Source of the DNA: AP-15 sp963703855
GTDB taxonomy: Bacteria; Pseudomonadota; Alphaproteobacteria; ATCC43930; CGMCC-115725
Direction of reading: 5' to 3'
Assembly (NCBI GenBank): GCA_963703855.1
Contig: CAVPFW010000022.1
Location: 310,001 to 374,000 of the forward strand
DNA length: 64,000 nucleotides
Part shown: piece by piece, positions 1-7,888 of the stretch
How the letters are laid out: each line of letters starts with the position of its first letter
Position numbering within the stretch: the first letter of the stretch is position 1
Program-made: the position numbers and the translations under genes
The notes under the pieces: model-generated
What the model was told of the DNA's origin: nothing
The model's database searches: none
The model's input: the letters and a program-made list of their open reading frames with translations, nothing else

Positions 1-332
1 TCTTCGGCTTTACCGAGACGGGCGAAGCGCTCGGTCAGAGCCTGGATCTGATCGTGCCCGAAGGATTGCGCGCCCGCCATTGGGAGGGCTACGACCGGGT
101 CATGGCCGGCGGCCAGAGCCGTTACGGCGAAGGCGAGGTGCTGGCGGTGCCGGCGATGCGCAAAGACGGCAAACGGATCTCGATCGAGTTCACCGTGCTG
201 CCGATGCACGACGACGCCGGCGCGCTGCTCGGCATCGCCGCCTTCCTGCGCGACACCACCGCCCGGTTTGAAGAGCTGCGCGCGCTGCGCCGCGAGCTCG
301 CGGCGCTGAAGGCGCAGGCGGAGCGCGGGTGA
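1..332 (+). CDS. PAS domain sensory protein, C-terminal fragment
   Basis: The reading frame is open from base 3 to the stop at 332, so the gene begins before the window and only about 109 residues are visible. The fragment reads as the second half of a PAS fold, with an RKDGKRISIEFTV strand followed by LGIAAFLRDTT, the usual end of a PAS S-box. A short charged helix then runs to the stop (ELRALRRELAALKAQAERG), which could be a coiled coil. No kinase, GGDEF or methyl-accepting domain follows, so this is either a small stand-alone PAS protein or the C-terminal PAS of a longer sensor. PAS domains bind small ligands, heme or flavin; nothing here identifies the ligand. Confidence 0.75.
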   Translation, partial: FGFTETGEALGQSLDLIVPEGLRARHWEGYDRVMAGGQSRYGEGEVLAVPAMRKDGKRISIEFTVLPMHDDAGALLGIAAFLRDTTARFEELRALRRELAALKAQAERG

Positions 333-420
333 GGCGGCATCCTTGGCCGCCGCGACCGGGTTGTAGTACCATTCTCGCTGCGCCCGTTGTCGAAGCGGGC
401 GCTCTCAGGGAGGGTATGCG

Positions 421-741
421 ATGCCCAAATATCTGATCACCGCATCGTACAGCGCCGAAGGCCTGCGAGGCCTGCAAAAGGACAAGGCTTCCGGCCGCAG
501 GCAAGCCGTCACCGCGGCGATCGAGGGCCTCGGCGGCAAGGTCGAGTGCTTCTACAACGCGCTTGGGCAGGACGACGCCTACATCATCGTCGACTTGCCG
601 GACAACAGCACCGCTGCGGCGATCGGCGTCACTGCGTCGGCAAGCGGGCTGGTGCGCACCCGGACGACGGCGCTGCTCACGGTCGAGGAGACCGACCGGG
701 CGCTCGAAAAGACCGTCAACTACCGCGCGCCGGGCCGGTAA
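421..741 (+). CDS. GYD domain-containing protein
   Basis: This 106-residue soluble protein begins MPKYLITASYSAEGLRG. It matches the GYD family: an opening YLITASYS strand, an AIEGLGGKVECFYNALGQDD segment and DAYIIVDLPDN. The family looks like a small ferredoxin-like alpha+beta fold, and its biochemical role is not established. The start is supported by GGGAGGG a few bases upstream. It stands alone between the PAS fragment and a convergent deacetylase gene, so context gives no further hint. Confidence 0.8.
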   Translation: MPKYLITASYSAEGLRGLQKDKASGRRQAVTAAIEGLGGKVECFYNALGQDDAYIIVDLPDNSTAAAIGVTASASGLVRTRTTALLTVEETDRALEKTVNYRAPGR

Positions 742-767
742 AGCAAACGGCGGCACGGCTGCAGCGT

Positions 768-1649
768 TCAGAAGGTGGCGCCCGACTGCAGCCAGTGGCG
801 CACGATCTCCTCGCCGGTGGCGAACCAGACGCCGTCATGCGCGCGGATGTAGGCGAGCGCCCGGTCGAGCCCGAGGATGCGGTGCGGCACCCCGATCAGA
901 TAGGGGTGCAGGCAGATCGCCATGACCCGGCCGGATTGCGCGCCCTCGGCGTAGAGCGTGTCGAACTGGCGGCGGATCGCCGCTTCGAACTCGTCGATCG
1001 TGCCGTTGCGGTAGTGGAGGAACGGCGCATCGTTGATCTCGTAGGAATACGGGATCGAGACCAGCGGCCTGCCGCCGATGTCCATCAGATAGGGCTGGTC
1101 GTCGTTGACCCAGTCGGCGACATAGAGGCAGCCCTCCTCGGCCAGGTAGTCGAGCGTGTGCCAGGTCTCGGCGAGCCCGGCGCCGAGCCAGCCGGCCGGT
1201 TTTCTGCCGGTCATCTCGGCGATACCGGAAAGCGTGCGCGAAATCGTCCGCTTCTCCTCCTCCGGGCTCAGCGCATCGAGCCAGACGCTGTTGGTCTGGT
1301 TGTGGCCGAGGATCTCCCAGCCCAGGTCGACCGCGGCGCGGACGATCTGCGGGTGATGGTCGCAGATGTCGCTGTTCAGGGTAGGGCTGGCGCGGATGCC
1401 GTGCTTGCTGAGCACATCCATGATCCGCCAGATCCCGACCCGGTTGCCGTAGTCGCGCTGGGCCCAGGCGCGCACCGAGGGCGGATTGCCGGCGGGCGCC
1501 CCGGGCTGGGGCGGGATCCCCCGGGTCAGCGGAAAGAATTCGATGTTGGGGATCACCCAGAGCGCGAGCCGGGCGCCGCCCGGCCATTCGAGCTTTGGCC
1601 GCTCGTTGATCGGAACATAAGGAAATGGCCCGTAATCCTGCGGCTGCAT
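768..1649 (-). CDS. Polysaccharide deacetylase family protein (allantoinase/PuuE-like)
   Basis: The product is 293 residues, starting at MQPQDYGPFPYVPINE; an upstream extension in the same frame is arginine-rich and not protein-like. The NodB-type fold is recognisable: WPGGARLALWVIPNIEFF, then YGNRVGIWRIMDVLSKHGI, then the metal-site regions NSDICDHHP and EILGHNQTNS, and a late MAICLHPYLIGVPHR with the family histidine. In classical deacetylases the second metal motif is H-x3-x-H; here it reads HNQTN and lacks the second histidine, as in the PuuE-like branch that opens cyclic amides. It is likely a cytoplasmic carbon-nitrogen hydrolase rather than a cell-wall enzyme. It is convergent with the GYD gene and divergent from an acetyltransferase. 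A second family member lies at 21618-22532. Confidence 0.75.
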   Translation of the reverse strand: MQPQDYGPFPYVPINERPKLEWPGGARLALWVIPNIEFFPLTRGIPPQPGAPAGNPPSVRAWAQRDYGNRVGIWRIMDVLSKHGIRASPTLNSDICDHHPQIVRAAVDLGWEILGHNQTNSVWLDALSPEEEKRTISRTLSGIAEMTGRKPAGWLGAGLAETWHTLDYLAEEGCLYVADWVNDDQPYLMDIGGRPLVSIPYSYEINDAPFLHYRNGTIDEFEAAIRRQFDTLYAEGAQSGRVMAICLHPYLIGVPHRILGLDRALAYIRAHDGVWFATGEEIVRHWLQSGATF

Positions 1650-1693
1650 CGCATCGCCCTTTTTGACAGATGGAGATCCTGACGGTGAGCAGC

Positions 1694-2272
1694 ATGCCAA
1701 AGGTCGCCAGCGAATGGCAGCGCTTCGAGCAATTCTCGGCGGCGGCGCTCTATGAGCTGCTGCGCTTCCGCCAGCAGATTTTCGTCGTCGAGCAGCGCTC
1801 GCCCTATGCCGATCTCGACGGCCTCGACCACCGCGCATGGCACCTGCTGCTGCGCGAGGGTGGCGAGCTCGCCGGCTGTCTGCGCCTGGTGCCGCCGCCG
1901 TCCTTGCGGATCGGCCGGGTGGCGGTCGCGCCGCGCCGGCGCGGTCAAGGGCTCGGCCGCGGAATGATGGAGCAGGCGCTGGGGTTTTGCCGCGAGCGCT
2001 TTGCCGAGCAACCGATCGTGCTCACGGCTCAGTTCCATCTCGTGCGCTTCTATCAGGGATTCGGCTTTGTCACGACCTCCGAGCCCTATGACGATTTCGG
2101 GCTCACGCATGTCGACATGCGAAATCCACGCGCGCTGAAGCAAGCAATTGTTCCCGTTGATTTAACAGAGAGTGCGCAGCATTGCGGGGGCGCAAGCCGG
2201 AGGCGGGCGGCGTTGGTTTCGCTGGCGTGGCGGTTTGCTGCAACGAAAATAGAGCCAAGCACATGGGTCTGA
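1694..2272 (+). CDS. ElaA-like GNAT N-acetyltransferase
   Basis: The protein is about 192 residues from MPKVASEWQRFEQF; an ATG eight codons upstream (1670) is also possible. It has the ElaA signature: ALYELLRFRQQIFVVEQ near the N-terminus, then IGRVAVAPRRRGQGLGRGMM, the acetyl-CoA pyrophosphate loop (R/Q-x-x-G-x-G/A), then VLTAQFHLVRFYQGFGF. GNAT enzymes acetylate amines; the substrate is unknown. The family usually ends near the DDFGLTHVDM region. Here about 45 further residues continue without family resemblance, which could be a stop-loss extension. It is divergent from the deacetylase with about 45 bases between the starts. Confidence 0.8.
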   Translation: MPKVASEWQRFEQFSAAALYELLRFRQQIFVVEQRSPYADLDGLDHRAWHLLLREGGELAGCLRLVPPPSLRIGRVAVAPRRRGQGLGRGMMEQALGFCRERFAEQPIVLTAQFHLVRFYQGFGFVTTSEPYDDFGLTHVDMRNPRALKQAIVPVDLTESAQHCGGASRRRAALVSLAWRFAATKIEPSTWV

Positions 2273-2875
2273 CCCCGCCACGCAGGCGCTGCGCTCCGCC
2301 TGTTCTTACAAGGAAAATACAGGACCGATGTCTTCTCTCCGGCGACGCTGCGGAGGCAGCGGGCGCATGGCTTCATATGAACTGCCGGAAGACGCCGAGC
2401 GGTCGCGGCAGGCGCGTGTTGCCGGCTGAAGCCGTCGCGAAAGCCCGAGCGGGCGGTAAACCGGCAAGCTGGCCGGCAAGTGCGAATACCGCGTCGATAC
2501 GCCTGTTCAGCGCTGCCTCCGAGGAGGGGGTTTGGTCGCAGCGAGATTGGTTACATCATTTTCCACTATTTGTCAATATGATAATTATGGATACGGTAAC
2601 GCCTGCGCCTCGATCCGAGGCCGCCCATGTCCGCCGGCCGCCCGATTACTGGCCGCCCGATTACCGAAGGCGGCGGCGCGGTGCATAATCCAGACGGTTT
2701 CGCCTGCCGCCGAGATCGACGGCGCCGGCAACGCGGTGGCGGGGATGGGCGGGCGGCGCAGCAACGGATTATCTGAGTGTTCAGGCTCTGGACCCCCGCT
2801 TGCGCGGGGGCGACGATAAGATACTGGGATCGTCCGCCTCATTTCGAATCAGGCTCAGAGCCGGGAGAGCGAGCA
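2273..2875 (+). other. Intergenic region with no convincing gene
   Basis: Six hundred bases without a supportable ORF: the open frames here lack ribosome sites and recognisable sequence. Around 2555-2600 there is a locally AT-rich patch that could hold promoter elements. The last ~90 bases carry a dispersed repeat (see 2786-2860). A GGGAG ribosome site sits just before the ATG at 2876. Confidence 0.5.
2786..2860. repeat. Dispersed intergenic repeat, copy 1
   Basis: This contains a cccccgc/gcggggg hairpin followed by a segment ending in ctgggatcgtc and tcatttcg-atcag. A diverged copy lies at 4375-4470, where the two align over roughly 60 bases with mostly transition differences. Antisense it reads SSPPRKRGSRA, a peptide shadow typical of alphaproteobacterial intergenic palindromes. 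It is probably a REP-like element and not coding. Confidence 0.6.
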
Positions 2876-4144
2876 ATGACGACGGAAGAAAGCATCGTCG
2901 GATATTCGGCCGAGGAGCCGGGCCGAGAAGCGGAGATGCGGATGACGGGCTCCGGCCGGTTGCCGCCCCTCGCCGACGGCAGCGCCCTCCCGGACGAGGA
3001 GCGCGTCCTGCTCGACCGCGCGCGGGCATTGGTTCCGCTTCTCGCCGAGCGCGCGCCGGCCGCCGCCGCGGCGCGGCAATTGCCGGCAGCGACCATCGCC
3101 GACTATCGCGCGGCCGGCATCCTGCGCATCCTGCAGCCGAGGCGCTTCGGCGGCCGGCAGGGCCGGTTCAGCCTGTTCTCGCGGATCGTCGAGGAATTGA
3201 CCTCGGGCTGCGCCTCCTCGGCCTGGGTCTACGCGGTCCTGGCCGAGCATCAGTGGATCATCGCGTCCTATCCCGAGCAGGCGCAGATCGACGTCTGGGG
3301 CGACGATCCCGAAGCGGTCGCCGCGTCCTCCCTGGCGCCGCGCATGCCGGCCCGACGGGTGGCGGGCGGCTGGCGGCTGAGCGGACACTACCCGTTCTCC
3401 AGCGGCTGCGACCACGCGCAGTGGGCGATCATCGGCGCCTTTCTCGGCGAAGCCGGCGACCCGCGCCACATCGCCTACCTGCTGGTGCCGCTCGCCGAAA
3501 TCGAGATCGTCGACGATTGGCAGGTGCTGGGCCTGTTGGGCACCGGCAGCAAGTCGCTGCTTCTGCATGATGTGTTCGTTCCAGAGCACCGCTGCGTCAT
3601 GGTCAGCGACCTGTTCGCCGGCACGCCGCCGGGCCGGCTGGTGCATCCCGACTACCCGATCGTGCGCGCGCCGCGCGGGTTCCTGGTATCTTATTCATTG
3701 CCGCCGGTGTGCATCGCGCTCGGCCGCATTGCCCTCGACATCGTGTGCGGCGCGCTCAGGGGTCGGGTCTCGCGCGGGGTGACCCGGGTGGCGGCGTCGG
3801 AAGTGGTGCAAATGGCGGTGGGCGAAGCCGCCGCGGCGATCGACACGGCGACCCTGCTGCTGCACACCGGGCGCGAGGCCAGCACCGCGGCGGTCGATTC
3901 GGGTCGCCGGATCACCGCGGCCGAGGCATTGCGAGCCCGCCGCGACATGACTTTCGCGCAGCACCAGGTGGGCTGGGCGGTGGAGCGCCTGTGCGAGGTG
4001 GCCGGCGCGCGCTGGGTTTACGACACCGACCCGTTGCAGGCGATCCGGCGCGACGTGATGACCCTGCTGACCCACCACGCCGCCAGCCGCCAGGCCGCGA
4101 TGGCGCCCTACGGCCGCCTGCTGCTCGGCCAGGATTCCGACTGA
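2876..4144 (+). CDS. Acyl-CoA dehydrogenase-fold flavin monooxygenase (group D type)
   Basis: The product is 422 residues, starting at MTTEESIVGYS with GGGAG upstream. It shows the acyl-CoA dehydrogenase fold used by two-component flavin monooxygenases such as HsaA or DszC: an N-terminal helical part with IADYRAAGILRILQPRRFGG, then SGCASSAWVYAVLAEHQW, a beta domain with GGWRLSGHYPFSSGCDHAQW, and a C-terminal helical bundle. The FSSGCDHA turn is characteristic of these oxygenases rather than true acyl-CoA dehydrogenases. It would use reduced FMN or FAD from a partner reductase to hydroxylate an organic, often aromatic, substrate. No flavin reductase lies alongside. Substrate unknown. Confidence 0.75.
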   Translation: MTTEESIVGYSAEEPGREAEMRMTGSGRLPPLADGSALPDEERVLLDRARALVPLLAERAPAAAAARQLPAATIADYRAAGILRILQPRRFGGRQGRFSLFSRIVEELTSGCASSAWVYAVLAEHQWIIASYPEQAQIDVWGDDPEAVAASSLAPRMPARRVAGGWRLSGHYPFSSGCDHAQWAIIGAFLGEAGDPRHIAYLLVPLAEIEIVDDWQVLGLLGTGSKSLLLHDVFVPEHRCVMVSDLFAGTPPGRLVHPDYPIVRAPRGFLVSYSLPPVCIALGRIALDIVCGALRGRVSRGVTRVAASEVVQMAVGEAAAAIDTATLLLHTGREASTAAVDSGRRITAAEALRARRDMTFAQHQVGWAVERLCEVAGARWVYDTDPLQAIRRDVMTLLTHHAASRQAAMAPYGRLLLGQDSD

Positions 4145-4593
4145 GCGTACAACTGGGTGAGGCGGGACAACGGTCGGCTAATGCCCGGACATCAGCCGAT
4201 GCGCGTGGCCCCGGAAACGCGCGCGCTCGTGCGCCGGATTTTCCGGCCACTCGCGCAGCCCAAATAAACGCGCGCGCGAGATACCGCCGCCGCCGAATTT
4301 CAAAAACAAGACTTACTGCGAAATTAGGGTACAACTCGAAATGAGTCCTGAACGATCAAACACTTACACGTCGTTCCCGCTTTCCCCACGGAACAAGTCC
4401 GTGGGCTGAAGGCGCACGGGGCGACGGTAACGTGCTGGGATCGTTCACTTCATTTCGGATCAGACACTTAGACATAATGGAGGTTACGCGGCTTTTGGCC
4501 ATCCGCCAAAGCCGGATTCTCTCGGCGCTCTCGGCCAGCCGGTCGAGTGCTGCATCGCCGTTCGAACCGCGAATTTGGTCGCGGGGCACGCCG
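4145..4593. other. Intergenic region with repeat, no gene seen
   Basis: The first half has GC-alternating sequence (cgcgcgcgcgag near 4271) and then an AT-richer stretch near 4290-4350. The second half carries a dispersed repeat. No ORF here has family resemblance. Confidence 0.5.
4375..4470. repeat. Dispersed intergenic repeat, copy 2
   Basis: An inverted repeat ccacgga..tccgtgg is followed by the same ctgggatcgt/tcatttcggatcag segment seen at 2786-2860. Differences between the copies are mainly transitions. It lies in the spacer downstream of the convergent DUF6481 gene, consistent with a REP-like palindrome. Confidence 0.6.
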
Positions 4594-4998
4594 TCACTTT
4601 CGCGGCCGGGCCTTGCGTGCGGCGTATCGGGCGTCGCGGGCCGCCTTGCGTTCGGCTTCCAGGGCGACGTGATCGGCCGCCTGCCTGGCGATTTCGGCGT
4701 CGCGGGCCGCCTGCTCGGCTTTCGCTGCCAGATCGCGGGCCGCCTGCTCGGCTTGCGCGGCAGCATCGCGGGCGGCCTGCTCGTCGGCGTCACGGGCAAG
4801 GCCGGCCAGCCGGGCTGCGTTGCGCGCGGCGGTGCGCGCATCGCGAGCGATGCCGATCGCCCGCCGGGCGGCCTGCCGCACCGCGGATGCCGGATCGTTC
4901 GCCCCGGATCTGGCGCGAAATTTCTCCAGCTCCGCCTGCTTCGCTTTGGCGGCGGCGTTCAGCCGGTCGTCGAAACTCGTCTTCCTGGAATTATCCAT
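4594..4998 (-). CDS. DUF6481 family protein
   Basis: A 134-residue, strongly charged, alanine-rich protein starting MDNSRKTSFDDRLNAAAKAK. The opening motif FDDRLNAAAKAKQAELEKFR marks DUF6481, a small alphaproteobacterial family of unknown function. The remainder is built from repeated A-A-R-D / E-Q-A-A-R-D units and is probably a long helix or coiled coil, ending in a basic ARKARPRK tail that might contact nucleic acid. The start is supported by GGAG six bases upstream. It is divergent from hemB. Function unknown. Confidence 0.8.
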   Translation of the reverse strand: MDNSRKTSFDDRLNAAAKAKQAELEKFRARSGANDPASAVRQAARRAIGIARDARTAARNAARLAGLARDADEQAARDAAAQAEQAARDLAAKAEQAARDAEIARQAADHVALEAERKAARDARYAARKARPRK

Positions 4999-5366
4999 CT
5001 CACTCCGCCTGATGTGACGGTCCGGCCGCGTCGGTCGTCCGGCATCGGCGCAGCATGCCCGAGATCCGGTCGTCGCGGAACGGGTCGATGGCTTGCCTGA
5101 TTTATCGATGCGCGGCGGCCGGCATCGCTTGCGGTTTCGGGGGCGATTGAGCAACCAACCGCGCGACACTCGCACATCGGCGGAGGATGTCGAGGGGCCT
5201 TCCAGCGCGGCCCCGGTTGCAGATGCAGGCAACGGTTGATGCCTGACCTCATCTGATAAACAGGTGGAATGCGGCAAATCATCAGATCGCGGCGAGCCGG
5301 CGCGTTGCAGCGGCCGGGCCGGCGGATTATTTTGCCGCTGTCCGCCGCCCTCTCGGGAGCAGCCCC
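4999..5366. other. Divergent spacer between DUF6481 gene and hemB
   Basis: This holds the control regions of both flanking genes. No family-like ORF and no known riboswitch is seen. A CAACCAACC stretch and several short inverted repeats occur but none resembles a recognised operator. Confidence 0.4.
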
Positions 5367-6377
5367 GTGACCGAGTTCCTGCCGCCGCTCGCCCCCTACC
5401 CTCGCCTGCGGATGCGCCGCAACCGGCGCGACGCGTGGTCGCGCAGGCTCGTCGCCGAGAACGTGCTGACCCCAGGCGATCTGATCTGGCCGGTCTTTGT
5501 CCATGACGAGGGCCATAAGGCGGCGATCGCCTCGATGCCCGGCGTCTTCCGCCTGCCGATCCCGGCCCTGGTGGACGCCGCCGGCGAGGCCGCGGCCCTC
5601 GGCATCCCGACGATCGCGGTATTTCCGGCGGTGCCGGCGGCGCTGAAGGACGACGAGGGCAGCGAGGCGCTGAACCCCGGCAACCTGGTCTGCCGCGCCG
5701 TCGCCGCATTGAAGCAGGCCGTGCCCGATCTCGGAGTTTTGTGCGACGTGGCGCTCGACCCGTTCACCGCGCACGGCCATGACGGGGTCATCCGCCAGGG
5801 CTATGTCGAGAACGACGAGACCGTAGCGCTGCTGCGCCGGCAGGCGGTGGTGCAGGCTGAGGCCGGCTGCGACATCATCGCCCCCTCCGACATGATGGAC
5901 GGGCGGGTGGGTGCGGTCCGCGACGCGCTCGACGAGGCCGGCTTCCACCATGTCCGCATCATGTCCTACGCGGCAAAGTACGCCTCGGCCTTCTACGGGC
6001 CGTTCCGCGACGCGATCGGCTCCAAGGCGGCGCTCGGCAGCGCCGACAAGCGCACCTACCAGATGGACCCGGCCAACGGCGACGAGGCCCTGCGCGAGGT
6101 GGCGCTCGACCTGCAGGAGGGCGCCGACATGGTCATGGTCAAGCCCGGCATGCCCTATCTCGACGTGGTCCGCCGGGTCAAAGAGGCGTTCCGGGTGCCG
6201 ACCTACGCCTATCAGGTCAGCGGCGAGTACGCGATGCTGCACGCCGCCGCCCTGAACGGCTGGCTCGACGGCGAGCGCGCGATCATGGAGAGCCTGCTCG
6301 CCTTCAAGCGCGCCGGCGCCGACGGCATCCTGACCTACGCCGCGGTCGACGCCGCCCGGCGGCTGAGCGCCGGGTGA
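5367..6377 (+). CDS. hemB: Delta-aminolevulinic acid dehydratase (porphobilinogen synthase)
   Basis: The 336-residue enzyme condenses two 5-aminolevulinate molecules to porphobilinogen in the cytoplasm, feeding heme, cobalamin and chlorophyll synthesis. Both Schiff-base lysines are visible: K204 in MSYAAKYAS and K259 in MVKPGMPYLDV. The metal-site segment reads DVALDPFTAHGHDG: positions that are cysteines in zinc-dependent enzymes are Ala129, Asp131 and Asp139. That is the magnesium-type site usual in alphaproteobacteria. Length and termini are normal for the family. It appears monocistronic, convergent with the downstream transporter. Confidence 0.97.
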   Translation: MTEFLPPLAPYPRLRMRRNRRDAWSRRLVAENVLTPGDLIWPVFVHDEGHKAAIASMPGVFRLPIPALVDAAGEAAALGIPTIAVFPAVPAALKDDEGSEALNPGNLVCRAVAALKQAVPDLGVLCDVALDPFTAHGHDGVIRQGYVENDETVALLRRQAVVQAEAGCDIIAPSDMMDGRVGAVRDALDEAGFHHVRIMSYAAKYASAFYGPFRDAIGSKAALGSADKRTYQMDPANGDEALREVALDLQEGADMVMVKPGMPYLDVVRRVKEAFRVPTYAYQVSGEYAMLHAAALNGWLDGERAIMESLLAFKRAGADGILTYAAVDAARRLSAG

Positions 6378-6410
6378 TCGGCGCGTCCGGCTGTTCAACC
6401 TTAATCAGGC

Positions 6411-7757
6411 TCACCTCGAAGCAGCCGCGGGCCGGTTGGGCAGCGGCCCGGCGCGCGTCCCCCGCAGCGCGAGGAGGGCCGTCGCCACCGCGGCAACCAC
6501 GGCAAAAGCGCAGGCGCTCAAAAAGATCTGCCGCGGCGGCAAGCCATGCGCCAGCAGATAGCCTCCCAACGCCGGTGCGGCGATGCCGCCCAATCGGCCG
6601 ATGCCGAGCGCCCAGCCCAGCCCGCTCGTCCGCATCCGCGCTGGATAGAGCGCCCCGCAGGCCGCGTTGGCGCCGGTCTGGCTGCCGATGATCGTCATGC
6701 CGGACAGGAAGATCACCGCAACCAGCAGCAGATAGGGCATCGCGGCGAGCGCGATTGCGGCAATGAACACGATGCCGGCGGCGTAGTTTGCGGTCAACGC
6801 CCGCTCGGGACCCGAGCGGTCGATCAACAGACCGAGATAGAGGACCGCAGCGATCCCGCCCAACTCGCGGAAGCTCGTGGCGCGCGCCGCCTCGGGCGGC
6901 GTCATCCCGGTCAGGTGCAACACCTCGGGCATCCAATAGACGAACAAAAACAGGTTCATCAAGCTGCAGAAGAAGATCACCCACAGCAGCACGGTCTGCA
7001 GCGCATAGCCCCTGCCGAACAGCATCGCGATCGGGTTGGCCCGGGCGACATCGAGCTCCTGCGCGGCGGCCTGCCCCGGTTTGATGTCGAGGCGTTGCAG
7101 CAATGCGGCCTCGCGCGGCGACAATTTGCCCTTCGCCGCCAGAAAACGCGGCGACTCGGGCAGCCACACCGCCAGCGCCGCCACCATCAGCAGCGGCACG
7201 ACGCCGCCGACGAGGAAGATGCTCGGCCAGCCGAACCGAGGCAGCAGCACTCCCGCCAGCTGACCGCACAGAAAGCCGCCGAAAGGTGCGCCGGTAAAGC
7301 TCGCCATGATCATCGTCGCCCGCCGCCGCCGCGGCGCGTAATCGCCGGTCAACGTCGCTGCCCCCGGAAACCCGCCGCCGATGCCGAGGCCGGTGAAGAA
7401 GCGCAGGATGCTCAGCACGAACAGCGAGCCGGCGAATGCGGTCAACAGCGAGGCGAGGCCGAAGATCGTCAGGCTGGCGATCAACAACGGTCGCCGCCCG
7501 AGACGGTCGCCGATCGGCCCGGCCGAGAGCGCTCCCACCATGATGCCGATGCTCGACCACAGGAAGGCCGTCGTGAACGCCGCCGGCGGCAGATGCCATA
7601 GGTGCGTCATCGACGGCACCGAGACGCCGATCGCATTGACGTCATAGGCGTCGCAGATCTGCACGAGCGTGCACAATGCCGCGACCCGGATCTGCAGGCC
7701 GCCGATCCGCTGGTTTTCCAATGCGGTTTCGGCGGGCGACAGCGGCGCCTGCGCCAT
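6411..7757 (-). CDS. MFS transporter, aromatic acid:H+ symporter type (copy A)
   Basis: A 448-residue membrane protein starting MAQAPLSPAETALENQRIGG, with GGGAGG upstream. It shows the aromatic-acid/H+ symporter pattern: QICDAYDVNAIGVSVPSM in TM1 (with the DxxD-like acidic pair), GPIGDRLGRRPLL between TM2 and TM3, RFFTGLGIGGGFPGA in TM4 and PRRRRATM after it, and a long LDVARANPIAMLF central loop. Members import benzoate-like acids, 4-hydroxybenzoate or related compounds. A close paralogue follows in tandem (7889-9247), and a hydroxylase of the 4-hydroxyphenylacetate type is divergent beyond it, so a phenolic acid is the likely substrate. Confidence 0.88.
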   Translation of the reverse strand: MAQAPLSPAETALENQRIGGLQIRVAALCTLVQICDAYDVNAIGVSVPSMTHLWHLPPAAFTTAFLWSSIGIMVGALSAGPIGDRLGRRPLLIASLTIFGLASLLTAFAGSLFVLSILRFFTGLGIGGGFPGAATLTGDYAPRRRRATMIMASFTGAPFGGFLCGQLAGVLLPRFGWPSIFLVGGVVPLLMVAALAVWLPESPRFLAAKGKLSPREAALLQRLDIKPGQAAAQELDVARANPIAMLFGRGYALQTVLLWVIFFCSLMNLFLFVYWMPEVLHLTGMTPPEAARATSFRELGGIAAVLYLGLLIDRSGPERALTANYAAGIVFIAAIALAAMPYLLLVAVIFLSGMTIIGSQTGANAACGALYPARMRTSGLGWALGIGRLGGIAAPALGGYLLAHGLPPRQIFLSACAFAVVAAVATALLALRGTRAGPLPNRPAAASR

Positions 7758-7790
7758 CCTTTGCCTCCCGAGGCTTCTCCCGGGCGGCTC

Positions 7791-7820
7791 TGTGGCATTT
7801 TCGACGGCGCGGCGCAAGCC
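7791..7820 (-). repeat. Conserved leader segment, copy A
   Basis: About 30 bases upstream of transporter copy A closely match the segment upstream of copy B (9290-9319); both contain gcattttcg and end gcgcaagcc. In both places it is also in frame with the transporter and would read L-R-x-x-x-E-N-A-T from a TTG, so it is either a shared control element or a short N-terminal extension. Confidence 0.5.
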
Positions 7821-7888
7821 CAGCCGGGCTCGTCAGCCGTTTTCGCCGCGGCATGGCAACCCGCTGGGCCGGAGCGCTGTGCCGTCGA

